A stretch of DNA of 64,000 nt from Ailurus styani (taxonomy: Eukaryota; Chordata; Mammalia; Carnivora; Ailuridae), in contig LNAC01000136.1 of the NCBI GenBank assembly GCA_002007465.1, forward strand, positions 2,782,823 through 2,846,822, written 5' to 3'. This document shows positions 53,846-63,207 of the stretch, piece by piece. Both the position numbers and the translations under genes were made by a program. The stretch's first letter is position 1. Each line of letters begins with the position of its first letter. Below the pieces are notes generated by a model, which did not search any database, was not told the DNA's origin, and saw nothing but the letters and a program-made list of their open reading frames with translations.

Positions 53846-55050
53846 TCCTTACTGGTATGGAGAAGAGGAAAGAATTATCATGGATTTTATAGAGAATAAG
53901 AAAATAATTTATGATTGAAGGATTCTTTAAAAATGAGAATCAGTGGCTTTTCTCACAGCAACAAAATTATGCTGAAAGAAAAGTAAGAATGACAGAGAAT
54001 AAAGTTTCTTATACAGCTTGTAGTAAAAAGGAAAATTTGATAGTATTAAATATATATTGCTATAGTTTTAGTATTAAACCACAACTGTATGCAACAGAAG
54101 CAACCCACCGACTGATTTGAACACAACATACCTCTTGGAATGAATATATGTGAAGTCATTATTAATACTACAATAAAAATATATTAAAATAAGCAAGGCA
54201 CATCAATGAAAACCAAGGAAATGAAACTAGCCTTGTATTCTTATTCATTTGAAATCATTAGCGAGTTTACAGGGCTCTTAGTTCAAAGGAAAACACAAGA
54301 GCCACAAACCTTGAGTGAAACATTACCTACTTACCACGGTTTCATTTTTTAGGATTCGTCCGTGGATCAAAATGATAAGGCTGCTGGACTAGTAAGTCAA
54401 ACCATTCAACACAATTATTACTCTTCAAATTAAAGAGAAAGCACCTTCAACACACAAATGTTAACAGGTATTTGCTAAATACCCAGCCACAGTCCTTGCT
54501 GACGGACGAGATGGAAAGCCCAGTGAACACAGACAGCCTGTGACTGCACATACTCCACAGAATGGAGTCATCTTATTATCGTGGTGACTCAGACACCAGA
54601 AAAATTTAGGACACAAGAATTTCAATTCCTTTTCATCTAGGACAGCTAATAGAGGCCAGCCACAAAACAGGGATAATAAACTCAATCATTTCAAATTTTA
54701 TTTTGGCTAGCTTTTCCATTTCTCCCCCTATTAACCTTTTAGTGGGAGATAAAAGTGTAAAAAAAAGATTAGTTGATGCAATCAGACCCTTCCCATTTCC
54801 CCTGTGTGTGGCTAAAATGCATTTGAAAGGGTGGGGGGGACAAAAAAGAAAGATGGTTAGAGAGAGGTGAATATACAGGACCTGGAAAAACAAAAGCATG
54901 TCTACAGTAGGAAAACAATTTCTGACAAAACAACACAATCTGGAAAGAAAAGACCCATGGCAATGATCTCAAATCCTGTATGACTGATTTCTCATCAGTG
55001 GTCATTTCTGCCAATGACCTTGCTGTGTTTTTAAAGAAAGTCAACGGGGA
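53846..55050. other. no recognisable feature
   Basis: About 1.2 kb of AT-rich, apparently unique sequence, nothing supportable. Confidence 0.45.
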
Positions 55051-55051
55051 A

Positions 55052-55245
55052 AGGGGCACCTGGGTGGCTCGGTTGGTTAGGCACCTGCCTGTGGCTCAGG
55101 TCATGATCTCAGGGTCCTGGGATCAAGCCACACATCAGGCTTCCTGCTCAGCAGGGAGCCTGTTTCTCCCACTGCCCCTCCCCCACTTGTTTCTCTCTCC
55201 CGCTCTCTCTCTCTCTTTCTCTCTCTCTCTCAAATAAGTAAAATC
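55052..55245 (+). mobile_element. CAN SINE, arctoid-type
   Basis: Sense copy with a long CT tract before a short AAATAAGTAAAATCTTTAA tail. Flanks AAAGAAAGTCAAC and AAAGAAAGCCAGC are the likely TSD. Confidence 0.92.
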
Positions 55246-55257
55246 TTTAAAGAAAGA

Positions 55258-55532
55258 AAGCCAGCCACTTCTGGACCTCGGGCTCTATTTAAAAAGGAGA
55301 CGGGCCAGACATTGGACTGAATAAATCACATCTATGGACTGTTCAAGGACAAAATTTAAGAACAATTCTTGTATTAGCAATTCTAGTGTTCTTGCTGAAA
55401 TTTCCTAGCGGCGAATAAATGCTCAATAGTTCGAGGTAGTAGCAGCAGGCGTAATTAATGAATCCAAACAACAGTTCAGAAGAAAGACATTGCTAACTAA
55501 TAAGGAAAAATGGAGCGAGAGAGAGATAAGTC
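55258..55532. other. no recognisable feature
   Basis: About 275 bp, nothing supportable. Confidence 0.45.
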
Positions 55533-55547
55533 ACCATTTCCAATTTT

Positions 55548-55747
55548 TTTTTAAAGATTTTATTTATTTATTTGACACAGAGAGAGAAAGAGAGATCACA
55601 AGTAGGCAGAGAGGCAGGCAGAGAGAGAGGAGGAAGCAGGTTCCCCGCTGAGCGGGGAGCCTGATGCGGGGCTCGATCCCAGGACCCTGAGATCATGACC
55701 TGAGCCAAAGGCAGATGCTTAACCAACAAAGCCACCCAGGCGCCCTA
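55548..55747 (-). mobile_element. CAN SINE, mustelid-type, antisense
   Basis: Near consensus. Perfect 15-bp TSD ACCATTTCCAATTTT at 55533-55547 and 55748-55762. Confidence 0.97.
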
Positions 55748-55762
55748 ACCATTTCCAATTTT

Positions 55763-56899
55763 AAGACAAGAACAGCATTCACAAGTTTTGTACCGTTACC
55801 TGCAAGTGACGACCCACAGGTTAAAAACATAATGAAAAGCATCTGACTCACAAAAGGGCAAAACCCGCGGCTCTGACACAGGCCGATGCAGAGACACGGT
55901 GAAAACCTCCCACTGTACCCACACACGAACTCTGCGGGGACGACGTGGAGGAACCCCAAGTATTCTTTCCTACCGAGGTCTGCTGTGTGGACTCTAGTTC
56001 TGAGAGTAAAGGCGGGGTTCGCACGTCCACTGCAGATGAGGGGTATCCGGGGCTCGAACGCTGACCCAGCAACACCAGCGACACCGTGGCTTGTGCTGTA
56101 ATCTGAGGGCCTCGGAAAAGGTCCCTGATCGAGCTCCTCCTAAAGATGGATGGAGCGACAACACTTCGAATTCACACGGGCCAGTGTCCCCTGCTACTCC
56201 TGACCGGTGCATCAAGGGGATGAAGAGGTCTGGCCAGTCACAGGGCTCAGAAATGTTGGGGTAACGGCCGCAGGATGGGTTTTCCCTGAGCCGTGGTGTC
56301 ACGGTGACGCGAACCTTCTACCAAGGAGTTCTTCAGAGCTGGGGGTTTCTCTGAAGCTATTTCTCGTCAGTCAGTGAGTGACCTTCACACCAACCTGTGT
56401 CCCAACAGGCCTCACGTCCTCATCTTATACTTAGTCTTCACTTATAAGAAGGCATTTTCATGGGGCCCCACGAGTTCCCCTTCTGGAATGGGAAATGAAA
56501 TACCCAGTTGAGTTCTTCCTCTGTAGCTTTCTTGGTCACAGTGAGGGAGGGCTGTATGACACTTTTCTCAAGTCTTAGATTCTTGTCATTAACACCGGCA
56601 GACCCACGTCTTGAAGCTTGGACCGTGTCGGGGAAATGTATGAAGTTACAAACCTGATCCATCCGAAAAGATGGATTGTTTGTTGTCTGAAGACATGTGA
56701 GGGCAATTTGACTCTTTCCAATTTGAAGTCATCACGTACCAAGTAGTAGACTCACGGTCTTTCGAATCATCAAACCATTCCAGAGTGACAACGTAAAGCT
56801 GAAATGCTGGCCAACATTCTCCCCACTTGAACTTGTATTATTTTAGTAATAACAACAACAAGGTCTTCTGGAGTTATATACCGCTTCCCTGTAACTTTC
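55763..56899. other. unidentified, moderately CpG-containing sequence
   Basis: About 1.1 kb free of named repeats, with more CpGs than its surroundings. Minus-strand frames of 74 and 102 codons (56438-56662, 55994-56302) show no family I recognise. A decayed retrocopy or old LTR is possible. No gene is claimed. Confidence 0.35.
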
Positions 56900-56916
56900 A
56901 ACAAGTACATTTATTT

Positions 56917-57102
56917 TTTAAAAAATTTTTTAAAGACTCTATTTATTTATTTGACAGAGAGCACAAGCTGGCGGGGGGAGCAGAAGGAGAAACACCCTCC
57001 CCGAGGAGCAGGGAACCCAACACAGGGCTTGATCCCAGGACCCTGGGATCATGACCTGAGCTGAAGGCAGACCCTTAACCGACTGAGCCACCCTGGTGCC
57101 CC
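56917..57102 (-). mobile_element. CAN SINE, arctoid-type, antisense
   Basis: Diverged antisense copy. Imperfect flank pair 'acaagtacatttattt' and 'ataagttaatttatat'. Confidence 0.9.
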
Positions 57103-57319
57103 AATAAGTTAATTTATATTGAAAAAGGCTCTACCACATGTAAACATACCTAAAGGAGTGGAAGGAAATATCACTGTCTTCTACTCATTTTTAATGTATT
57201 TTAGGAAATCTTACAATGGTGGCCATGACTTTGAAAAAACATGTTTGACCCACTCTTCATACACATTTATTTAATGAAAACGTCCTCCTTCGGCTTTATG
57301 GGTACAGCCAATGTTTATG

Positions 57320-57515
57320 AGGCAATCATTCTGACAAGCACTACCTTAAGTCATTTATGTAGATCACTAAATTTAAACCTCTTAACTTCAGCCAATAGAT
57401 ACTACTACTTACAGATTATAAATCTGAATATTTTAGGTAATCTGTCCAAACTCACTCAGCAATGAGCCGCAGAGCCAGACCCGAATCCAGAGAGTTCCTC
57501 CCGGAAGCACGTACC
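57320..57515 (-). repeat. MIR SINE, antisense
   Basis: 'cactaaatttaaacctcttaac', 'cttacagattataaatctg', 'gtaatctgtccaaactcac' and 'gccgcagagccagacccgaatcc' follow antisense MIR order. Confidence 0.65.
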
Positions 57516-58324
57516 CTTAGCCACTCCTCAAAGCTTTAGGATTTCGTATCAGGACCATGTGTCGCCATTTCTCCTTTCCTGTTCGCCCTCTTTCCTCCTT
57601 GTCTCTTCTCCTATCCGCCTTCCTCCTCCCTCTAGGGCTTTCAAACTCGTACTTTTGGATTTCTTCGGTTTTCTTTTTCAGCCACAGCCAGGAACCTGAC
57701 CTCACCCCAGCCCCCCGTTGGCAGCAGTGGAGTGTAGGTGGAAGGGAGAGCTGGATGGGAGTCCCAAGCAGATGGCCAGTGGCAGGAGGCAAGCGCAGAC
57801 TCCCTGGGAAGTGGGAGGTGACCGACACGTCCCCGCGAGCTCCCAGACTGGGGTAAGACATATTCCCTGACCCTTCCCAGGCACACAGTTCTTTTCATGA
57901 TTACATGGCAACATGTCAGGAGCTCTTGGACTACCTGAGGGAAACGCTGAAGTTAGCAGTACAAACTCCAAGCAAGGTGATCGGCTGCTGGTTGAGGCTT
58001 TCCTTCTTCTGCACTTACTTATAGTTATTGCATAGATAGGAGAATTGGGAAACTTGTTCGTTAAATCGTATCTCTTCAGGGTTACTGGGAACCAAAAAGT
58101 TCTGCCAAAATTTTTCGGGGGGGTGGGGGGCGGGGTGGGAGAAATCCTTTATTTAAAAAAAAGAAGGGAAAAAAGCTCTTAGGGTTGGTTTACAGAACAC
58201 ATTTAAGTCAACTGGCAGATATGCTTAATTTATTAGATGCTATATCCAGGGCTCGAGTTGGAAAGGAGCTGGTTCGTTTCTGCGTATTTTCCTGGCTGAA
58301 CGCGAAAGGTATGACCTGCCCGAT
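57516..58324. other. no recognisable feature
   Basis: About 800 bp. Overlapping frames of 85-114 codons on both strands (57517-57971) disagree in register and have no family match. A G-rich run lies at about 58118-58140. Confidence 0.4.
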
Positions 58325-58560
58325 TCGTTAGGCTGCAGGGGCATGAGCTCAGGAGTTGGCCATCTCTGCACTTCCAACTTCAAGCAGTGTGACCTTGAGC
58401 TAGTTACTTAGCTTCTCCAAACCTCAGCCTTTCCGTAAAAAGATAGGGGCATTAATGTTCCCCGCACAGGGTTGCTGTAAAGATCAAATGACATCATGTC
58501 TACAAAACTGCCTGGCATAGGAACTGGCAGGGTAGGCATTTAATAAATGGTAGTTTTATT
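58325..58560 (+). repeat. MIR SINE, sense
   Basis: 'cagtgtgaccttgagctagttacttagc', 'ttctccaaacctcagcctttcc', 'cagggttgctgtaaagatc', 'actgcctggcataggaac', 'catttaataaatggtag'. A full-order MIR. Confidence 0.85.
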
Positions 58561-60097
58561 TAATTTTATGTCATTTGAAGGGACGGGCAGATGTAAAGGC
58601 TTGTTATTAAGAAAAAAGGGGAAAGCAACCATAAATTTGTGGTCTGCAATTTTTCCTTCACTTGAGAAAACTTCACCGAAGCTGTATTTTCAGTTAAAAT
58701 AGGGCGAATAGACTTTTTTTGCAATACTTCTCCCCCCCCCAACCTCAACTTTCAGTAGAGACTTTGAAGTTTGCTGTGCAGTGCATGGCTGTTTGTGTAT
58801 TACCACCACAAACATATTTACAACATAAAATTCGGGAGAACAAGCACAAAATCAAAGCCGACAGGGAAATGCTGATGTAAGCATTAGGCTCCATACAGCC
58901 TACCAAAGAAGAAATCATTCTTTACAAAGATGAGAGGCACAGGGCTCACAAGAAGAAGAAATACCAACAAATCAGAAATTGTACACAATAAAGAACCCTT
59001 ATAAAAGAAGCTTATCTGGAAAATTTTTATTTTCCTCTAGCTAAAATTATCTGAGATTTCATTTTCAGCACTATTTCCAATTTGGTTTTTAAGATTTAAG
59101 AAAAAATAGGGTCGCCACCGCTTTGTTCAACATTTCCCTTTGGGCAACAACATGGCCACACTATTGAAAAAAATAAGACGGCGGTGGGGGGGGGGGGGGG
59201 GTNTCCCTTTGGGCAACAACATGGCCACACTATTGAAAAAAATAAGACGGCGGTGGGGGGGGGGTGGGGGTGGCTCACCAGAGAAACACAGAAATTGACA
59301 AGTGTAATGCCTAGCAGCCCAACAACAAAAAATTTGCCACAGACCAGTCCCAGAAAGGAAGCTAAAATGGGAAACTGATAAGAACCGTTCTTTGCACGAG
59401 GCTACTGGGCGTAAAGCTGGTCTATCTCACGGCCCCACGGGCTTGGAACCATTTTCTATCTAAAGCACACAATGGACTGGGAAGGAGTTCAGGCCACAGG
59501 GACTGTCAGAAAGCTCAGGTTACAGCAAAACCTCCAAAGTCATTTCCAGAACATAATCAAAGCTCTCCTCTGCACAGAATGAGAGGGGCGACACATTCTT
59601 AGAACTGATTTTTGTTGCTGAGCTCAGCATTCAACATCTCTGAAAAAGCTCAGATCAGCAAGGCTGAACAAACAAGAAGCAAAAGTAAATTTTCCCATGA
59701 AGTTTCAACCATAGCAAAATGCGTTGTCCTTTTTTTGTTTCACCAGCAACTCATGCATAGACCTAAGTCCACCTGCCACCCCCAAAAAATTCCGGTTGGC
59801 CCACTTTCTAGAATCTTCATAAGTTCAATAATGTTAAAAGCAATGTAGGTGAAGCCACTCACTATTCTTTTCCTCAAAGACATAAATAATATGCCCACAC
59901 CAAGCACACGGCATTTTCATAAAAATTACCTGTATTCATGCGAACTATATTATCTCTGCCCATGTGAAGAAATTATTTAGTGTTTAGTTGGCATCTATCC
60001 TAATCACCCCAGGCCCAAAGTACTCAAGAATAAAAAGATTTCCAAAAGCTTTTTGTTAAGGCACAAGCCCGATATTTTATTTTTTTCTTATCATTTC
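58561..60097. other. unidentified sequence with an assembly duplication
   Basis: No exon or named repeat is supportable in about 1.5 kb. The duplicated block around the N at 59203 is listed separately. Confidence 0.4.
59135..59271. other. duplicated block flanking a single N, probable assembly artefact
   Basis: The block TCCCTTTGGGCAACAACATG through 'aagacggcggtgggg' occurs at 59135-59202 and again, essentially identical, at 59204-59271. A poly-G run and one N at 59203 sit between them. This is typical of failed sequence joining at a homopolymer rather than a real tandem duplication. Confidence 0.85.
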
Positions 60098-60207
60098 ATC
60101 TTAAAGATTTTATTTTTAAGCAATCTTGACACCCAATGTGGGACTCAAACTTACAACCCCAAGATCAAGAGTCACATTCTTCCAACTGAGCCAGCCAGGA
60201 GGCCCAC
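60098..60207 (-). mobile_element. CAN-family SINE, short older subtype, antisense
   Basis: Minus-strand order: 'gcctcctggctggctcagttgg', 'gtgactcttgatcttggggttg', 'caagattgcttaaaaataaaatcttt'. Only about 110 bp and no CT-rich body, so a different and older subtype from the rest. Confidence 0.8.
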
Positions 60208-60236
60208 ACAAACCCCATTTTAAAGAATGAATCCTT

Positions 60237-60422
60237 CGGGGCGCCTGGGTGGCTCAGTCAGTTGGACATCTGACTCTCGATTTCAAGTCAGGTAACGGTC
60301 TCAGGGTCATGAGATCGAGCCCTGTGTGGGCATGGAGGCTGCTTAAGATTCCCTCTCTCCCTTTGCTCCTCCCTGCACCCCCCTCCCCACTCGTGCTCTC
60401 TCTCTCAAAAAAATTTAAAAAT
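60237..60422 (+). mobile_element. CAN SINE, older type
   Basis: Sense copy with GTCAGTTGGACATCTGACTCTCG. Perfect 15-bp TSD AAAGAATGAATCCTT at 60222-60236 and 60423-60437. Confidence 0.95.
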
Positions 60423-60437
60423 AAAGAATGAATCCTT

Positions 60438-60867
60438 AAAGGTTCTGTGGTTCGAACAGATACAATTTCAACAAGGATTTCCTATCTTCAAGTTTATGCT
60501 TACGAAGAAATGCAAATGCTTAACTCAAGTTTCGTAAACATTTATTTTGAGGATATCAATTTTAGATTTTCTGTTCTTCCTCTGCTGTCGCTACTTATAC
60601 AGATTTCTTTCTATTAAAATTCAGTTGGGGTATTAGAAAGACCTCAAACAGGCTTCTCAGGATACTCTTCCTCAAGGCACCCACAGAGGAAAAAAAAAAA
60701 CACAGTCACAGACAGAACACTCTTAGAGTTATTCATTTCCTGAGCTAACCCACTTCCTTCTTCAAACTTTCCTTCTATGCACCAATGTGTTTTTTGAAAT
60801 TATTATTGAAGTCTTCTTACAAAATAGGGTTCTGGGCCGAGGGCCTGGAATCTAGGCAAATGCCAAC
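60438..60867. other. no recognisable feature
   Basis: About 430 bp, nothing supportable. Confidence 0.45.
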
Positions 60868-60884
60868 AGCGATGACAAAATTAG

Positions 60885-60916
60885 ACTTGATCTTAGCCAA
60901 AAGGCCGAGAAGCGAT
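60885..60916 (-). pseudogene. tailless U2 snRNA 5' fragment (retropseudogene)
   Basis: The minus strand reads ATCGCTTCTCGGCCTTTTGG and continues to position 32 of U2 snRNA, a perfect match to the U2 5' end, then stops abruptly with no poly-A. A perfect 16-bp TSD, AGCGATGACAAAATTA, flanks it at 60868-60883 and 60918-60933. U2 normally pairs with the intron branch point in the spliceosome. This 32-nt piece lacks the branch-point region, Sm site and stem-loops III/IV, so it cannot be functional. It was inserted by L1-type target-primed reverse transcription of a truncated or self-primed RNA. Confidence 0.95.
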
Positions 60917-60933
60917 AAGCGATGACAAAATTA

Positions 60934-61399
60934 CAAGTGGAATATCAAATCAAGGTCACTTCAATATTACAGGAGGCTCCCTGCAATATTAACTGATGTT
61001 TTAGGAAAAGAATCTGAATTGTTACGAGCTAGAGCCACACTCTGGGAAAACAAATGCTATCAAAGTAAAAAGCTTAACACAAAAAAATTTCATGGCTCCT
61101 GTGTACTTCAATATACAAAAGGATGACATCTTCCATGATAAGGAAATCAATTTTTTTAATCTTTCAGACCACAAGCAAACTGAAATGAGTTGCTGGATTT
61201 CTTCATACTAAGTATAACCGTAGAGATAAAACTTAAAGTCTAATAATTACTGAAGTTATATATTTCATTATAAATATATCTTCTCAATGATTATTGTCTC
61301 GACTTTAATCAGATTAAAGCAAATATATAAAGTTGAACAGAAATGTGGCTATTTTGATTCCTTTGTGCTAATAAGAAATAGGACTTAAAAAATATAATC
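60934..61399. other. no recognisable feature
   Basis: About 465 bp of AT-rich sequence just beyond the proposed 3' end of the minus-strand gene. Confidence 0.45.
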
Positions 61400-61971
61400 A
61401 GCCTTTACCTAAATATAAAGAGCTTTATTTACCAGCAAAGAGTGATCCACAAAAACAGACAAAAGGAATACAGTCTCTTAAAATGTTTATTTTTGTCAGA
61501 ATAGCTGACGATTTTCTGTTAAGTCTTTTGGTTCATTACTATAACAAGCATTTCTCCCTTGAAAAATCCATTCAAAATATTTCAATCCTTGAGGTAAAGA
61601 ACTAAACAAACAAACAAACAAAAACAAAATAAAAAAAACCAAAACCAAAACCAAAAACCATTCTGACTTTTTTAAAGAAAAATTTTTAATTCCTTTAAAA
61701 CTTGATAAATAGAAATAATCTCCTCTTGTTCTACTCTAGTGAACAAAAATGTACTTTATACAGCAAAGTATCCAGTCACTTATTGGCAAACTGAAGGTGA
61801 AAACCTACCCATTTACACATTCTACTCAAACACAGTGCAATACTTCCATGTTCATATAGATTAAAAAAAAAAAAAGACAAAAAACAGTTACCAACACTCT
61901 TCTGGCAAAGACAAAGGTTTTGGAATGGCAAAAGCAACAGATGTTTTAGCTCTCGAAGCTCCAGAAGGGAA
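61400..61971 (-). other. putative 3' UTR of the minus-strand gene
   Basis: AT-rich, SINE-free sequence downstream of the TAA at 61972-61974. It holds AATAAA signals on the minus strand at 61424-61429 and 61486-61491. The first would place cleavage near 61400-61412. An AAAC/AAAAC-rich low-complexity tract (on the plus strand) lies at 61607-61655. The end is inferred from the signal only. Confidence 0.4.
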
Positions 61972-62030
61972 TTAATCGGAGTCTTCATCATCAAGATATT
62001 CCTCGGCATTGCTTAATGTTCGAACAGCAT
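61972..62030 (-). CDS. putative last coding exon, acidic C-terminus, gene not recognised
   Basis: On the minus strand, a long pyrimidine tract ends TTCTGTTTAG immediately before 62030, a strong splice acceptor. Of the three frames only one stays open: it reads AVRTLSNAEEYLDDEDSD and ends in TAA at 61972-61974. The first two bases (AT) complete a codon split by a phase-1 intron. If joined to the 62442-62456 microexon, that codon is GAT (Asp). The acidic tail EEYLDDEDSD looks like a genuine protein terminus. I could not identify the protein, and rule out neither a spurious exon nor a known gene I failed to recall. Overlapping minus-strand frames in other registers are shadows. Confidence 0.55.
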
Positions 62031-62441
62031 CTAAACAGAATGGAGGGAGAGCAAAACAGAGAAATTACAAATTGCTCAGATTTTCTTTTCACTTTCAAAG
62101 CTCCTCATAGCTCAACAAACTGTAATCTTTCCTCAGACCCTGGGACTGTACTTCCCCCAAGGATCTTTTTCAACTTTTGCTTTCCTGCCTAACTGCTCAA
62201 CATTTGCTGCCACAGAGGCTGACAAATAGAGCTGCCTGCACGTTCCATAGACATGCAAAAAAATAAAGCACATGATGCTAAGGTACCATTAATTTCTCCT
62301 GCACAAAATGCAATCAGCCCCATGCACCATGACCAGCATGGAACACACGGGAAGCCCCTCTGTACTTCCAACTGTACTTCCAACCTCTTCTCCCAAAGAC
62401 AAGTGCACGCACGTGGCTTCGGTCAGCCCGTGCGGCCTTAC
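62031..62441 (-). other. putative last intron
   Basis: 411 bp on the minus strand. It starts GTAAGG (after CAG) and ends with a pyrimidine-rich TTTAG, so both borders fit GT-AG rules. Frames within it on the plus strand are incidental. Confidence 0.45.
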
Positions 62442-62456
62442 CTGAAGGCAAGGTCA
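62442..62456 (-). CDS. putative 15-nt penultimate microexon
   Basis: On the minus strand, TTTCTACCCAG precedes TGACCTTGCCTTCAG, which is followed by GTAAGG, a near-perfect donor. Read in the phase demanded by the last exon it gives x-TG ACC TTG CCT TCA G, that is Val/Leu/Met-Thr-Leu-Pro-Ser plus the first base of an Asp codon. Fifteen bases with phase-1 introns on both sides make it a symmetric cassette: skipping it keeps the frame and removes five residues. Upstream of the acceptor the same frame meets a stop (TAG), which argues for a real exon border. Evidence is splice-site logic only. Confidence 0.45.
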
Positions 62457-62985
62457 CTGGGTAGAAAGATAACTAATGCAGGGAAAAAGGAAAAGAAAGA
62501 GAATGAAAACACAGAAGCTTCAGTTTTGTTTTAAAAATATGGATAAAGTAGGCTCAGAAGCAAAAGAATGAAACAAAATAAATAAAAGTGTGAAACGGAA
62601 AGATCAGTACCCCACCGTATGTTAAATCAGGCTTGAACAGGGTTCAAAAAGAAGGCATCTGATCTTTAACTGTTCACCTATTCCACTGTCTAGTTAAATG
62701 CCTATAAGCAACGGGTTATATGAGGTATCATTTTAGAGGGGAAACTGAAATGAAATACAAGCACTGTTAGAGTTCAACAGATGTATGTGATCCTGGTTTC
62801 TAAATACTCTACCCCCATGCTCTTTGGCGATATCACTGATTCCAAGTCTGCGGCAGAAAATGTAAAAGATGCACCTGGAACCCTTGTCATAGTGGAAAAC
62901 AAGGATGCTATCAAAGAGAGCATCATTTTAAAAAGATTCATGATCCGACTTGAAGAAGTCTCTGCTACCCAAAGAGGGACTATTG
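62457..62985. other. probable intron sequence, no recognisable feature
   Basis: About 530 bp. If the microexon is real this is intronic on the minus strand. A plus-strand frame from 62781 runs into a SINE and is not a gene. Confidence 0.4.
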
Positions 62986-62997
62986 ATAAGGATACTA

Positions 62998-63195
62998 GGG
63001 GTGCCTGGGTGGCTCAGTCGCTTAAGTGTCTGCTCAGGTCACGATCGCAGGATCCTGAGGTCAAGCTCCACGTTGGGCTCCCTGCTCAGCGGGGAGCCTG
63101 CTTCTCCCTCTCCCTCTGCAGCTTCCCCTGCTTGTGCTCATGCTCTCTCTCTCTCTCTCTCAAATAAATAAAATCTTCAAAAAAATTTTAAAAAA
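62998..63195 (+). mobile_element. CAN SINE, arctoid-type
   Basis: Sense copy with 'gtcgcttaagtgtctgctcagg', lacking CTTCGGCT. TSD ATAAGGATACTA versus ATAAGGATATTA at 62986-62997 and 63196-63207. Confidence 0.95.
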
Positions 63196-63207
63196 ATAAG
63201 GATATTA

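Noticed and set aside
60885..60916. A functional U2 snRNA gene
   Set aside because: Only the first 32 nt are present, without the branch-point-pairing region, Sm site, 3' stem-loops or snRNA promoter elements.
62781..63167. 128-codon plus-strand frame ending in serine/leucine-rich sequence
   Set aside because: Its second half is a translated CAN SINE. The first half matches no family I know and lies opposite the proposed minus-strand gene.
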